The notes: generated from the sequence alone by a model not told the origin. A stretch of 64,000 bases of DNA from an uncultured Pseudomonadota bacterium (GCA_903928445.1 CAIYRB010000002.1:1-64000); one strand, 5' to 3'; shown: positions 16,602 through 26,848, numbered from the stretch's first letter. Translations and numbers: made by a program.

Positions 16602-18116
16602 TCAATAGCTCTTGGCAAAGATCACCCGCTGCTGGCTCGGACGGCCAGAAAAAATGCAGGTCCCGGCTTCCTTCGGTCCATCCAGCGGGATGCACCGAGC
16701 GGTAACCTTTAACTCCTTGAGTTTAGCCAAGACATCATCGCCCTCGGACCAATGCGCCAGGGCAAAGCCACCATGAATCTCTGGCTTTTGCTCATTCTTC
16801 GCGGTGAAAAAGGCGACAAACTCGGCGTAGGTGTCGATCTTTTTCGTGTGGGCTTCGCGATGCGCCTTGGCTTTGGCAAGGAGGTTGTCCTGCATCTCGT
16901 CGAGCGTCTTCGTGATTCCAGCGATAAGCTCGGCGCGAGGCGTAAAGGTCTTCGCCTTCACATCCTGATCGCGGCGAAGCACGCAGATGGATCCCGATGC
17001 GACGTCGCGCGGACCGATCTCCAGCCGCAGTGGCACACCCTTTTTAATATGCTGCCAGGCCTTTTCGCCGCCGCGCAGATCGCGATCATCGATCTGCACC
17101 TGCAGCTCTTGACCGGCATACATCTGCTCGCTCAGCTCTGCTTTCAAGGCCCGGCAAAAAGCCAGCACCGTCTCGCGCTCGTCATCGTTGCGGTAGATCG
17201 GTAGGATCACCGCATGCCAAGGCGCTAGCCTCGGTGGCAACACCAATCCATCGTCGTCGGAATGGGTCATGATCAAGCCACCGATCAGACGCGTCGACAC
17301 GCCCCACGAGGTCGTCCACGCCGTCTCCTCGACGCCCTCTTTGTTCAAAAACTTAATGCCCGAAGCGGCCGCGAAGTTTTGACCGAGAAAGTGCGAGGTC
17401 CCCGACTGCAAGGCCTTGCGGTCCTGCATCATCGACTCGATGGTATAGGTGTCGACGGCACCCGGAAAGCGCTCATCGGGAGTCTTCTCGCCTTTGATCA
17501 CTGGCATGGCCATATAGTGCTCGGCGAAGTCGGCGTAGATATCGAGCATGCGCCGGGTCTCTTCGACCGCTTCCGCGGCGGTGGCGTGCACGGTGTGACC
17601 TTCTTGCCAGAGGAACTCTGTGGTGCGCAAAAAAAGCCGCGTCCGCATCTCCCAACGCATGACGTTGGCCCATTGATTGATGAGGATCGGCAGGTCGCGG
17701 TAGGACTGGACCCACTTGGCATAGGAGGCGCCGATGATGGTCTCGCTGGTCGGGCGAATGATAAACGGCTCGTCAAGCTCACCTGCCGGCTGCAGTCCCC
17801 CGCCCGGCTTGGCCTCCAGACGGTGATGCGTGACCACCGCGCATTCCTTGGCGAAGCCCTCGACATGGGTCGCCTCCTTTTCGAGAAAACTCAGCGGAAT
17901 CAGCAGGGGAAAGTAGGCATTGACGTGGCCGGTCGCCTTGAACTTGCGATCGAGAACGCGCTGCATGTTCTCCCACAAGGCGTAGCCCCAGGGCTTGATC
18001 ACCATGCAGCCGCGCACGACGCTGTTTTCCGCCATATCGGCGGCCTTGACGACTTGCTGGTACCACTCTGGGTAGTCATCATTGCGGGTCGGGGTGATCG
18101 CGGTCTTGGCTGCCAT
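16602..18116 (-). CDS. proS: Prolyl-tRNA synthetase, archaeal/eukaryal type
   Basis: The 504-residue class II enzyme charges tRNA-Pro. It has the motif 2/3 landmarks RPTSETIIGASYAKW, RWEMRTRLFLRTTEFLWQEGHT and the anticodon-binding domain near RDLRGGEKAWQHIKKGVP. It ends IFAKSY: the C-terminal Tyr and the zinc-like tail domain mark the ProS type 3 (archaeal/eukaryal-style) form, not the long bacterial form with an editing insert. A set of bacterial lineages carries this type. The gene is divergent from adenine deaminase. Confidence 0.95.
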   Translation of the reverse strand: MAAKTAITPTRNDDYPEWYQQVVKAADMAENSVVRGCMVIKPWGYALWENMQRVLDRKFKATGHVNAYFPLLIPLSFLEKEATHVEGFAKECAVVTHHRLEAKPGGGLQPAGELDEPFIIRPTSETIIGASYAKWVQSYRDLPILINQWANVMRWEMRTRLFLRTTEFLWQEGHTVHATAAEAVEETRRMLDIYADFAEHYMAMPVIKGEKTPDERFPGAVDTYTIESMMQDRKALQSGTSHFLGQNFAAASGIKFLNKEGVEETAWTTSWGVSTRLIGGLIMTHSDDDGLVLPPRLAPWHAVILPIYRNDDERETVLAFCRALKAELSEQMYAGQELQVQIDDRDLRGGEKAWQHIKKGVPLRLEIGPRDVASGSICVLRRDQDVKAKTFTPRAELIAGITKTLDEMQDNLLAKAKAHREAHTKKIDTYAEFVAFFTAKNEQKPEIHGGFALAHWSEGDDVLAKLKELKVTARCIPLDGPKEAGTCIFSGRPSQQRVIFAKSY

Positions 18117-18254
18117 AAATGGCCCCTATGCTCAGCAAGTCGGAGGGACTTGGGTTAGTCGTCAATGGCCTTTGTCATCGACCAAGGTCATACTACTTCT
18201 GTGCCCAGGAAAGAACCGGAAAGGCCCAAGGATCGCCTCAAGGAGCAATAAGCT

Positions 18255-20054
18255 ATGAGCGAGCATTCGCCGAAAAAAGCAGACTATGGTTCGGCCGAGG
18301 CGTTGCGTGCCATGATCGCCGCCGCACGCGGCGACCACCCCGTCGATCTGGTGCTGCGCGGGGCGCATTATTTGGATGTCTTCACCGGGGCCTGGGCTTA
18401 CGGCGACGTTGCCGTCCACCGCGGCGTCATCGTCGGAACCGGCGAGGCCTACACCGCGACGACGGAGGTCGACGCTTCCGGCCAATGGATCGTGCCGGGC
18501 TTTATCGACTCGCATGTGCACATCGAAAGCAGCCTGCTCACCCCGGCACGTTTTCAACAGGCGGTGTTGCCTGAGGGCACGACCAGCGTCGTCTGGGACC
18601 CCCACGAAATCGCCAATGTCTGGGGTGTTGCCGGCATCGAATGGGCCTTGGCGCAAGCGGCCGACGCGCTCCTCGACATCTTTGTCATGATCCCAAGCTG
18701 CGTGCCATCGACCAGTCCCGAGATGCGCCTGGAAACCAGCGGCGCAGTCCTCCATGCCGCCGACTTGGCACCGCTGCGCGGCCACCCCAAAGTGCTTGGA
18801 CTGGCCGAGATGATGAACTTTCCCGGACTGCTCAGCGGCGACCCGGACATCATGGCCAAGCTCACCGACTTTGCGCACATGCGCCGCGATGGTCACTGCC
18901 CACAGTTGTCCGGCAAAGACCTAAACGCCTACGGCGTCGCCGGGATCCATAGCTGCCACGAATCCACCACCCTCCCAGAAGCACAGGAAAAACTCCGCAA
19001 AGGCATCCACGTCCTGATCCGCGAAGGATCCTGCACCAAGGACGCCGACGCCCTACTGCCGCTGCTGACCCCCTACTCCTCCGCCTGCATCGGCCTGTGC
19101 AGCGACGACCGCAACCCAGCCGATATCGCCGCCGAGGGCCACCTCAATGCGACCTTGAACAAGGCGCTGCAGCGGGGCATGGACGAGATTCCCGTCCTCC
19201 GTGCTGCGAGCTACGGCGCTGCCCGCTTGTATGGGCTGGATGACCGCGGTGCCGTCGCCCCCGGTTATAAGGCCGATTTGGTGCTGATTGCCCCAAGGCA
19301 GGGAGCGACTTGGCGTCAGGGCCTGACGGTGAAAGCGACCTACAAGGGCGGCATCCTAGTGCAAGCCGAGGCCTTGGAGCATGCGGCCACCAGCCGACGG
19401 GCGACGCCTAAGCGGCGGAGTCTCCATTTGGCGGCGGTGGAGCCTGAGATGCTTCGGGTGGCCGCTAAGGGAGGTCAAGGCAGCGCTGCGGCGGTCCGCG
19501 TCATCGGTGTCCTTGAACGACAAGTGCTGACGGCTTCGGAGCGGGCGGTGCTGCCGGTTGCGGGCGGCCAGGTCCTGAGCGATCTGAGCCAAGACGTCCT
19601 CAAGATCGCCGTCTTCGAGCGCCATCACGGCACGGGCCAACGCAGCGTGGCTTTTGTCCGCGGTTTTCACCTCACTTCTGGTGCCATCGCCACCAGCATC
19701 AACCATGATTCGCACAACGTGATCTGCGTCGGTAGCAGCGATGCTTTAATGGTCAAGGCTCTGAATATCCTCAGAGAAATCGACGGCGGCATCGTCGTCG
19801 TCAGCGCCGACGGCCGCTGCGAGCAACTCCCCCTGGAAATCGCTGGACTGATGACCGATCGCCACCCGAACACCGTCGCGACCACCCTGCACCGCCTCAA
19901 GGCCCTCACCGCCGCAGCCGGCTGCCGACTCGACGAGCCCTTTCTGCAATTATCTTTCCTTGCGCTACCCGTCATCCCGGCATTAAAGATCACCGACTTG
20001 GGCCTCGTCGACGGCCACAACTTCAGCCTTGTCCCCGTACTCATAGACGGATAG
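18255..20054 (+). CDS. ade: Adenine deaminase
   Basis: The 599-residue metal-dependent amidohydrolase converts adenine to hypoxanthine and ammonia in purine salvage. The metal-binding HxH is visible in GFIDSHVHIESSLLTP, with further family blocks TTSVVWDPHEIANVWG, GLAEMMNFPG, GIHSCHES and IGLCSDDRNP, and a C-terminal half with FHLTSGAIATSINHDSHN typical of Ade. Length is standard. GGAG lies upstream of the ATG. The next gene, a cysteine dioxygenase, starts only 43 bases later and may be cotranscribed, although the functions are not obviously linked. Confidence 0.96.
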   Translation: MSEHSPKKADYGSAEALRAMIAAARGDHPVDLVLRGAHYLDVFTGAWAYGDVAVHRGVIVGTGEAYTATTEVDASGQWIVPGFIDSHVHIESSLLTPARFQQAVLPEGTTSVVWDPHEIANVWGVAGIEWALAQAADALLDIFVMIPSCVPSTSPEMRLETSGAVLHAADLAPLRGHPKVLGLAEMMNFPGLLSGDPDIMAKLTDFAHMRRDGHCPQLSGKDLNAYGVAGIHSCHESTTLPEAQEKLRKGIHVLIREGSCTKDADALLPLLTPYSSACIGLCSDDRNPADIAAEGHLNATLNKALQRGMDEIPVLRAASYGAARLYGLDDRGAVAPGYKADLVLIAPRQGATWRQGLTVKATYKGGILVQAEALEHAATSRRATPKRRSLHLAAVEPEMLRVAAKGGQGSAAAVRVIGVLERQVLTASERAVLPVAGGQVLSDLSQDVLKIAVFERHHGTGQRSVAFVRGFHLTSGAIATSINHDSHNVICVGSSDALMVKALNILREIDGGIVVVSADGRCEQLPLEIAGLMTDRHPNTVATTLHRLKALTAAAGCRLDEPFLQLSFLALPVIPALKITDLGLVDGHNFSLVPVLIDG

Positions 20055-20097
20055 GTTGGAGTTATATTCACGCAATGAATGCAATCAAGGAGTCTGG

Positions 20098-20652
20098 ATG
20101 CTCAGGCTAGTGCAGGAAATCACCACCGTCGTCGAACGCGGTCCCGTCGGCCTCACCGAAGTGAAGCAGATGGAGCAATTGGTCGCGCTCGCGGTGCCTC
20201 GCCTACAGCAGACCGTGTTGTGTTCCAGACCGCTACAACCCGGGAGGTATCTTTGTTACCAGGACAAAGTGCACGGCTTTGTCATCATGGTCCTCGCCTG
20301 GGGACCGGGCGATGCCACGCCCATCCATGATCACGGCATCTGGGGCGTTGAAGCGGTCTTAAAACATAGCCTGCGCGTCACGAATTTTGACGAGTCTGAG
20401 ACGGACCCGCAGCCGATGTCGTCGATGGTCATCAGCGCTGGGGACGTGATGCATAATTTGCCGCCGGCGCGCGATGTGCACCGGGTGGAGCATGCGAGCG
20501 GCGACTGCGCGTTGTCCTTGCATATCTACGGTAAGGAGATGACAAACAATCGGAGCTTTGTTCCGGGAGTGGGTTTTCGGGTGTGTCAGCTGGCGTGTCA
20601 TGATCTGTGTTTGGCGGATGTTTGTCAGCCTTGTGGGGTGGCGACGGTCTAA
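20098..20652 (+). CDS. Cysteine dioxygenase, cupin family
   Basis: The 184-residue cupin is predicted to oxidise L-cysteine to cysteine sulfinate with a non-haem Fe(II). Iron ligands are His77 and His79 in PIHDHG and His128 in DVHRVEH, and the Tyr144 in LHIYG matches the catalytic Tyr of the family. The start at 20098 has AAGGAG six bases upstream; an in-frame TTG at 20056 is less likely. The C-terminal 30 residues are Cys-rich, which is unusual. A 3-mercaptopropionate dioxygenase is the main alternative. Confidence 0.85.
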   Translation: MLRLVQEITTVVERGPVGLTEVKQMEQLVALAVPRLQQTVLCSRPLQPGRYLCYQDKVHGFVIMVLAWGPGDATPIHDHGIWGVEAVLKHSLRVTNFDESETDPQPMSSMVISAGDVMHNLPPARDVHRVEHASGDCALSLHIYGKEMTNNRSFVPGVGFRVCQLACHDLCLADVCQPCGVATV

Positions 20653-20718
20653 GGCGTCGTCCGACGGATTCGTCTCGCCCCCTGAGTCGCGCCCTATACG
20701 TGCCGTCACCGACCTCTG

Positions 20719-21348
20719 CTAGGCACGATGCCTCGCCGCCAACACCTCAACCACCTGGTCCAAACGCAGATTCCGTCCCTTCAGCAACACCATCAGATGA
20801 AACAATAGGTCCGCCGATTCCCCCAGCAAAGCCTGATCATCCTGCGCCGCTCCAGCCAACGCCACCTCGACGCCCTCTTCCCCAACCTTTTGCGCCTGCT
20901 TCAACACACCGCGGTCCAGCAATTGACGCGTGTACGAAGGAGTCGCCGCAGGAGCATCGGCGCGCGCATCGATGATCGCGCTCAGGTGATCAAGAAACGT
21001 CAGTCCAGAAGCGCCGTCGCCGTCACCAAAACAGGACACCGCTCCGGTATGACAGGTTGGCCCATGCGGCCGCACCTTCACCAGTAAAGCGTCCCTGTCG
21101 CAGTCAAACGACACCTCTCTTAATGCCAATGTATGACCACTGCTCTCGCCCTTTTGCCACAGCGCTTGACGCGAGCGACTGAAAAAGGTGACGAAACCGC
21201 TGCTAAACGTCGCAGCTAAACTCTCCTGGGTCATATAACCAAGCATCAGCACCTGATGCGTGGCCTCATGTTGGATAATCGCCGGGATTTGGCCTCCGCC
21301 TTTACTCCAGTCGAGCGTTGCACTTAAATCCGCCGTCAGTCGGGTCAT
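20719..21348 (-). CDS. hisIE: Bifunctional phosphoribosyl-AMP cyclohydrolase / phosphoribosyl-ATP pyrophosphatase
   Basis: The 209-residue fusion carries out steps 2 and 3 of histidine synthesis. Residues 1-115 are the HisI cyclohydrolase ([29 protein letters not shown], zinc-site Cys in DCDRDALL and CHTG). Residues about 125-209 are the HisE pyrophosphatase ([29 protein letters not shown]). It is the last gene of the his operon and overlaps hisF by four bases. It converges on the cysteine dioxygenase gene. Confidence 0.96.
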   Translation of the reverse strand: MTRLTADLSATLDWSKGGGQIPAIIQHEATHQVLMLGYMTQESLAATFSSGFVTFFSRSRQALWQKGESSGHTLALREVSFDCDRDALLVKVRPHGPTCHTGAVSCFGDGDGASGLTFLDHLSAIIDARADAPAATPSYTRQLLDRGVLKQAQKVGEEGVEVALAGAAQDDQALLGESADLLFHLMVLLKGRNLRLDQVVEVLAARHRA

Positions 21349-22112
21349 AACCGCACCTCCAGTCCAGCCAAACGCAGCGCGTCCTTGACCGCGGCGATCG
21401 TCAAATCACCCGAGTGAAACACACCAGCAGCTAAAGCTCCGTCAACATCGGCGCGCTGAAAGACCTCGACAAAATGCTGCGTGGTACCAGCACCGCCAGA
21501 GGCAATCAGGGGCAGCGACGTCGCCGCTCGGACGGCGCGGAGTTGGTCGAGGTCGTATCCGGCGCGAACCCCGTCTTGATCCATGCAGTTGAGCACGATC
21601 TCGCCGGCGCCGCGCTGCTCGACTTCGCGTACCCAGTCGACGGTGCGACGCCCGGTGTGCCGCATCGTTTTGCTACTACCGGTATATTGAAACACAAACC
21701 AATCCCCGTCGATCCACTGGGAATCGATGCCGACGACGACGCTCTGGTTGCCGATGCTGCGCGCAATCTCACCGATCAACTCCGGACGCTCCAGGGCTTT
21801 CGAATTGACCGAGACTTTATCTGCACCCGCAGCGAGCACAGCACGAGCGCTATCGACGCTGTGGATGCCTCCGGCGACGCAAAATGGAATATCCAGCAGC
21901 TCGGCGATGCGGCTGATCCAACTGCGTTCGACGACACCGCCCACGGTACTGGCTTTGATATCGTAAAAGACGAGCTCGTCGGCACCAGCGTCGCGGTAGC
22001 GCTGCGCCAAATCGACAATATCGCCCATGACGACATGACCGGCGAACTTCACCCCTTTGACCACCTGGCCGTCACGCACATCAAGACAGGGAATCAAGCG
22101 TTTGCAAAGCAT
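21345..22112 (-). CDS. hisF: Imidazole glycerol phosphate synthase cyclase subunit
   Basis: A 255-residue TIM barrel that closes the imidazole ring using ammonia from HisH. The family start [23 protein letters not shown] and catalytic Asp residues (CLDVRDG; NCMDQDG) are present. It overlaps hisA upstream by 19 bases and hisIE downstream by four, which points to translational coupling. Confidence 0.97.
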   Translation of the reverse strand: MLCKRLIPCLDVRDGQVVKGVKFAGHVVMGDIVDLAQRYRDAGADELVFYDIKASTVGGVVERSWISRIAELLDIPFCVAGGIHSVDSARAVLAAGADKVSVNSKALERPELIGEIARSIGNQSVVVGIDSQWIDGDWFVFQYTGSSKTMRHTGRRTVDWVREVEQRGAGEIVLNCMDQDGVRAGYDLDQLRAVRAATSLPLIASGGAGTTQHFVEVFQRADVDGALAAGVFHSGDLTIAAVKDALRLAGLEVRL

Positions 22113-22837
22113 TGCAGCGCCTCCGCCAAGGTAAACCGTCCGGTGTATAGAGCCTTGCCGACGATGGCGCCGGCTAAGGGCAGACGGCGGATCGCCTGTA
22201 GATCGGCCAAGGAAGAGACGCCGCCAGATGCGAGGAGCTGTAAGCTAGGATAGCGTTCAAGCATCTGTTGGTAGAGATCGAGGTTTGGTCCAGACAACAC
22301 CCCGTCGCGGCTGATATCGGTGCATAGAACATGGCGCAGACCAGCGGCCAGATAGGATTCGAGCACCGACCAGGGCGTCACGGCGGCCTCTTCGGTCCAG
22401 CCCTGAATCGCTAAGTTATAATCCGTCCCATCCGTCCTCGGCCGCACATCGAGGGCGAGCACCAAATGCTCGGGACCAAACTGCTTGGCCATGGTCAGCA
22501 CCACATCAGGCGACCGCACCGCAAGGCTCCCGACCACCAGGCGACTAACACCAGCAGCGACATAAGCCGCCGCCGTCGCCACGGAGCGAATGCCACCGCC
22601 GACTTGCACGACCAGACCTGAGGCCTGCACCATGCGTTTGATCAGCTCGGCATGCGGCGTGGCGCCGTCGCGGCTACCGTCAAGGTCGACGATATGCAGA
22701 TGGCTAGCACCAGCGCTGCGAAACGACACTGCCATAGCGACGGGATCCTCGCCGTAGACCGTGGCTTGATCGAATTGACCTTGGTGCAAGCGCACACAGC
22801 GGCCTTGGTGTAGATCGATAGCGGGGTAGAGGTTCAT
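22094..22837 (-). CDS. hisA: Phosphoribosylformimino-5-aminoimidazole carboxamide ribotide isomerase
   Basis: A 247-residue TIM-barrel isomerase, the fourth step of histidine synthesis. It shows the family start [20 protein letters not shown] with catalytic Asp8, the VQVGGGIRS phosphate site and TDISRDG with the second catalytic Asp. It lies between hisH and hisF in the operon. Confidence 0.97.
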   Translation of the reverse strand: MNLYPAIDLHQGRCVRLHQGQFDQATVYGEDPVAMAVSFRSAGASHLHIVDLDGSRDGATPHAELIKRMVQASGLVVQVGGGIRSVATAAAYVAAGVSRLVVGSLAVRSPDVVLTMAKQFGPEHLVLALDVRPRTDGTDYNLAIQGWTEEAAVTPWSVLESYLAAGLRHVLCTDISRDGVLSGPNLDLYQQMLERYPSLQLLASGGVSSLADLQAIRRLPLAGAIVGKALYTGRFTLAEALQCFANA

Positions 22838-22850
22838 GGTTTATCGAGGC

Positions 22851-23441
22851 TCATAGTTTGAGGAAGTTCTCCAGGATGCGAGCACCAGCCGTCTGGCTCT
22901 TTTCAGGATGAAACTGCACGCCATGCACATGCTGCCAACGCACGACCGCAGGGACCTCGCCACCATGCTCGGTCCACGCGGTCACCCACGGGCCATCCGG
23001 CGCTCGGTAGCTGTGCACGAAGTAGACATAGTCGTCCGCAGTGATTCCTTGCAGCAAGGGATCTTCAAGGCGGCGCGTGAGCTGGTTCCACCCCATGTGC
23101 GGAATGCGCACGGCTTGGTCCGCGGTCAAGCGCGTGACGCGACCGGGGATCAGTCCCAAACCAGCGACGTCACCCTCAGCCGAGCTGCTAAACAACAACT
23201 GCATCCCTAGGCAAATACCGAGGATGGGCTGGGTGAGACCTTGAAGCACCGGAACTAAATGAGCATGATTTAGCTTGGCCATCGTATCAGCCGCAGCTCC
23301 AACGCCCGGCAGCAGGACCTTGTCGGCAGCTTTGATCAGCGCTGGGTCCGAGGTCAGGCGCCACTCGGCGCCCAGCCGCGTCAATGCGTTCGTAACCGAG
23401 CGCAGATTCGCCCCGCCGGTATCGACGACTGCGATATTCAT
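22851..23441 (-). CDS. hisH: Imidazole glycerol phosphate synthase glutaminase subunit
   Basis: A 196-residue class I glutamine amidotransferase that supplies ammonia to HisF. The nucleophile Cys lies in GICLGMQLLF, and the His-Glu pair in GVQFHPEKSQ. The start codon overlaps the stop of hisB in ATGA fashion, so the two are translationally coupled. Confidence 0.97.
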   Translation of the reverse strand: MNIAVVDTGGANLRSVTNALTRLGAEWRLTSDPALIKAADKVLLPGVGAAADTMAKLNHAHLVPVLQGLTQPILGICLGMQLLFSSSAEGDVAGLGLIPGRVTRLTADQAVRIPHMGWNQLTRRLEDPLLQGITADDYVYFVHSYRAPDGPWVTAWTEHGGEVPAVVRWQHVHGVQFHPEKSQTAGARILENFLKL

Positions 23442-24469
23442 AGGACCCCCTTGGTGGAGGGTATACCGCCGTCGCCGCTTTGCTTGATGGCTTGACGCAG
23501 GCTGCGCGCCACGCCTTTAAAGATGCCTTCGACCATATGGTGAGCATTGTCGCCGTGGGCTTCAACGTGCAAGGTCGCACCGAGGGTTTCGGCCAGGGAG
23601 CGAAAGAAGTGCGGCACCAACTCGGTCGGCAAGCCGCCGACTTCGGCACGGGGAAAGGCCGCTTTAAACGTCAGATGGGGCCTGCCACTTAGGTCCAAAG
23701 CAACGGTGACCAGGGTTTCATCCATCGGTACGACAGAACCATAACGCTCGATACCAAAGCGGTCGCCAAGTGCTAGGCGCATCGCCTGGCCGAGTGCCAG
23801 CGCGGTGTCTTCGACGGTGTGGTGTTCGTCGATATGGAGGTCGCCTTGGACATCGATCTTAAAGGTCATGCCACCATGCCGGGCGAGTTGCTCGAGCATG
23901 TGATCAAAGAAGCCGATGCCGGTGAGGATCTGACTGGCCTCACCGTGGCTATCCAGAGTCACCATGATGTTGATCGTCGTCTCTTTGGTGGTGCGACTGG
24001 CGCGAGCGCTGCGGCGTTGTTCCACCAGAGTCGAGGCGAGGAGCTGCCAGGCGGGTTCTGCCTGGCTTAGAGCTAGGTGGGGTATGCCGAGATTAGCAGC
24101 GAAGATCGGGCCAGCGGTGCCCATTCCGATCACCGCTGTGCGAATGCGGTCGAGTTCGTCACCGACCAGCCACGGCCTGACTTGAACCAGGTGCGGGGGT
24201 AAGCTGCTGGCACCCTCTAGGTCGCCGGGCAAGGCACGAAGAATCTGCAAAAAGCGCACGCCCTGCTGCTGCAAAAGCTGGAGGATCGATTCATCCCTGG
24301 CGGATGTTTGCGGCTGTACCACCGCGACCAACTCATAACCGGCGGCAGCTAAACGTAGCAGCGACGGTATCAGCAGGGGCTTTGGCACCATGCCAGTCAA
24401 GCCGGCGTCCGGCTCGATATACAAGCTGGAGGCGGCAAAAAACACCAAGCGATTGAGTCCACCGGACAT
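23438..24469 (-). CDS. hisB: Imidazoleglycerol-phosphate dehydratase with degenerate HAD phosphatase domain
   Basis: The 343-residue protein has the layout of the bifunctional E. coli HisB. Residues about 148-343 are a complete IGP dehydratase (FFDHMLEQLARHGG, DEHHTVEDTALALG, HFFRSLAETLG, HHMVEGIFKG). Residues 1-145 align with the HAD histidinol-phosphate phosphatase half, but the nucleophile motif DxDGT has become FFAASSLYI (Ala12, Ser14), the metal-site GDRxTD has become GMGTAG, and the zinc Cys/His loop is absent. The phosphatase half should therefore be inactive, leaving histidinol-phosphate hydrolysis to an unlinked enzyme. The ATG at 24469 has GGAGGT upstream and overlaps the hisC stop. 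Confidence 0.93.
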   Translation of the reverse strand: MSGGLNRLVFFAASSLYIEPDAGLTGMVPKPLLIPSLLRLAAAGYELVAVVQPQTSARDESILQLLQQQGVRFLQILRALPGDLEGASSLPPHLVQVRPWLVGDELDRIRTAVIGMGTAGPIFAANLGIPHLALSQAEPAWQLLASTLVEQRRSARASRTTKETTINIMVTLDSHGEASQILTGIGFFDHMLEQLARHGGMTFKIDVQGDLHIDEHHTVEDTALALGQAMRLALGDRFGIERYGSVVPMDETLVTVALDLSGRPHLTFKAAFPRAEVGGLPTELVPHFFRSLAETLGATLHVEAHGDNAHHMVEGIFKGVARSLRQAIKQSGDGGIPSTKGVL

Positions 24470-25533
24470 CAGGCACCTCCTTTGGCTAAAGCCGCGAGCA
24501 AGGCGAGGTTTTCTGCGGCCGAGCCGACGCTGATGCGCACGCAATCTTGCAACATCCATTCGCGGCTACGATCTCGCACGACAAAGCCGGCCTCCGAGCA
24601 GACCTGCATAAAACGCTTGGCGTCCTTGGTCTTGATCAAGAGAAAGTTGGCATCACTCGGGAACACCCGCAGCACCGAGCCAAGCTTAGCCAGGCCAGCG
24701 GCCAAGGCGTTGCGCTCGTCTATGACGCGGCTTAACCGCACCTGGAGCACGTCTGTGCTTAGCCGAGCGAGTTCCTTGGCGCCTGCAGCAGCAGCAGGCC
24801 GACTGATCGGATAGGGGGCCCTGACCTTGTGCATCAAGGCGATGATGTCAGGATCAGCCACGGCTGCACCCAGACGCACTCCGGCCAAGCCCCAGGCCTT
24901 CGACAAGGTGCGCAGCACCACGAGGTTAGGGACCCGCTGCGCCTCAGCAGCCAAGCTACGCTCAGTCGAAAATTCGATATAGGCCTCGTCAACCACGAGG
25001 ATGGCTCTACCCTCGAGCGCTTTGGCTAGCTGCAGCACGCGGGTCTGCTGGTAGCTGTTACCGGTCGGATTATTCGGATTGCAGAGAAACACGAGTTTGG
25101 TCGACGGTCGCAAAGTGGCCAGGATATCCGCCTCGGAAAAGTCAAAAGTCTCGGGGCTCAGCGGTGCCGAAAGCACCTCGGCACCCTGAATCGCCGCAGC
25201 CACCGCATAGTAACCATAGGTCGGCGGCGTGATTAAAATGCTATCCCGCCTCGCTTCACAAAAGACCCGCACCAGCGCATCGATGGCATCATCGACGCCA
25301 GCGCCGAGGAACAACTGCGCCGGTGTCACGCCAAAGCGCGCAGTCAGGTCTTCGACCAACTCACGCGGCTGCGGCTCTGGATAACGACTCAGCTCGGGTG
25401 TCGTGGACTCGCCGAGTTCATTGGCATCCATGTAAACAAGGTTACTACCAGCGTGGGTATGACTACGCGCCGATTGGTAGGCCTGCATACTAAGAATAGC
25501 TGGGCGAGCCAGCGCCTTGACATCAAAGGGCAC
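24469..25533 (-). CDS. hisC: Histidinol-phosphate aminotransferase
   Basis: A 354-residue PLP enzyme of the aspartate aminotransferase fold that converts imidazole acetol phosphate to L-histidinol phosphate. Landmarks: MDANELGES near the N-terminus, FLCNPNNPTGN, VVDEAYIEFS and the PLP-lysine motif TLSKAWGLAGVRLG. The GTG at 25533 has GGAGG six bases upstream and overlaps the hisD end by 11 bases. A longer open frame to 25569 is inside hisD. Confidence 0.96.
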   Translation of the reverse strand: MPFDVKALARPAILSMQAYQSARSHTHAGSNLVYMDANELGESTTPELSRYPEPQPRELVEDLTARFGVTPAQLFLGAGVDDAIDALVRVFCEARRDSILITPPTYGYYAVAAAIQGAEVLSAPLSPETFDFSEADILATLRPSTKLVFLCNPNNPTGNSYQQTRVLQLAKALEGRAILVVDEAYIEFSTERSLAAEAQRVPNLVVLRTLSKAWGLAGVRLGAAVADPDIIALMHKVRAPYPISRPAAAAGAKELARLSTDVLQVRLSRVIDERNALAAGLAKLGSVLRVFPSDANFLLIKTKDAKRFMQVCSEAGFVVRDRSREWMLQDCVRISVGSAAENLALLAALAKGGA

Positions 25534-26848
25534 GGGCTGCCTCCAAACGTACCTGGACGGCGTTGGCATGGGCGCTTAGCCCTTCCATCTCGGCCAACGT
25601 GGTAACGACCGGTCCAATATCGAGAACCGCCGCGGGAGTTAATTCTTGAACCGTCATCGACTTCATAAAGGACTCCATGGACAAGCCGCCATGGCTGCGC
25701 GCTTGGCCGTAAGTCGGCAAGACATGATTGGTACCACTCGCGTAATCACCGACGGCTTCTGGCGACCACGGCCCAAGAAAGATCGAGCCGGCGTTGTCGA
25801 TCTGCGGGACATACTGAGCTGGGTGATCGAGCTGCACGATCAGGTGCTCAGCAGCATAGGTGTTGGCGATGTCGATCGCCTCACCAGGGTCCTTGGCGAT
25901 GATAAACGCCGCGTGCCGCAAGGACGCCGTGGCGATCTCGCGGCGGGGCAACACGGCCAGCTGGCGTTGCAGCTCAGCTAAAATGGCTGCCAGCGTGGCG
26001 GCATCCAGCGTGACCAAGACCACATGCGAATCGGTGCCGTGCTCCGCCTGCGACAATAGATCGGCCGCGGCAAAACGCGGATTCGCATCTGGCCCAGCGA
26101 GCACCATGACCTCAGACGGACCGGCAGGAAGGTCACAGGCCGCTCCGTCCGGGTCCTGAGCCGCAAGAACTTTGGCTTGGGTCACATAGGCGTTACCTGG
26201 ACCAAACAGCTTATCGACGCGAGGAATCGACTCGGTGCCGTAGGCCATTGCGGCGATGGCTTGCGCACCGCCGACTTTGTAGATCGCGGTCACGCCGGCA
26301 ATTTCAGCCGCAGCGAGGATGCCAGGGTGAATCTGGCCATTGGCGCCGACTGGAGTGCAGACGATCCGCTCACGGCAGCCGGCGATCCGCGCCGGTAGCG
26401 CTAGCATCAACAAGGTCGACGGCAGCGGCGCGGTGCCGGCTGGAACATATAAACCGACTCGACGCAGCGGTCGCCAGAGGCGCTGACAGACCAGGCCAGG
26501 CGAGACTTCCAGGCGCAGCGGCTGGGGCATCTCGGCGCTGTGAAAGCGGCTGAGCTGATCGGCGGCGCGCAGAAGTGCGTCGCGCTGCTGTTGGCCCAGA
26601 GCCTTGGCGCCGTGCTGCCACTCCTCGGCCGAGAGTTTGAAGGGCCCACCTGGAAAGCCGTCGAACTTGGCAGCGTACTCGCGGACGGCGGTGTCACCGC
26701 GCGTGCGCACTTCGGTCAGGATGGCCTGAGCGGCCACGGTGACCGCAGCTTGCGCCGTGGCCGCAGGACGGCGCAAGGCTTGTGCCTGCTGTGCTGAGCT
26801 GAGGTCAGACCAGAGGTAGGTGCGCTTGGTCCATAGTTCCGCATCCAT
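25523..26848 (-). CDS. hisD: Histidinol dehydrogenase
   Basis: A 441-residue NAD-dependent zinc enzyme performing the last two oxidations to histidine. The signature regions AGPSEVMVLAG, LLSQAEHGTDSHVVLVT and SNHVLPT-like GTNHVLPTYGQAR are present, with His residues for zinc and catalysis (EHGTDS; AAEHLIVQ). The start at 26848 gives the usual length; the frame stays open to 26917 but without a ribosome-binding site. Confidence 0.96.
   Translation of the reverse strand: MDAELWTKRTYLWSDLSSAQQAQALRRPAATAQAAVTVAAQAILTEVRTRGDTAVREYAAKFDGFPGGPFKLSAEEWQHGAKALGQQQRDALLRAADQLSRFHSAEMPQPLRLEVSPGLVCQRLWRPLRRVGLYVPAGTAPLPSTLLMLALPARIAGCRERIVCTPVGANGQIHPGILAAAEIAGVTAIYKVGGAQAIAAMAYGTESIPRVDKLFGPGNAYVTQAKVLAAQDPDGAACDLPAGPSEVMVLAGPDANPRFAAADLLSQAEHGTDSHVVLVTLDAATLAAILAELQRQLAVLPRREIATASLRHAAFIIAKDPGEAIDIANTYAAEHLIVQLDHPAQYVPQIDNAGSIFLGPWSPEAVGDYASGTNHVLPTYGQARSHGGLSMESFMKSMTVQELTPAAVLDIGPVVTTLAEMEGLSAHANAVQVRLEAARAL

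Noticed and set aside
17262-18158. 298-codon plus-strand frame opposite proS
   Set aside because: Shadow of proS; no ribosome-binding site and no family motif.
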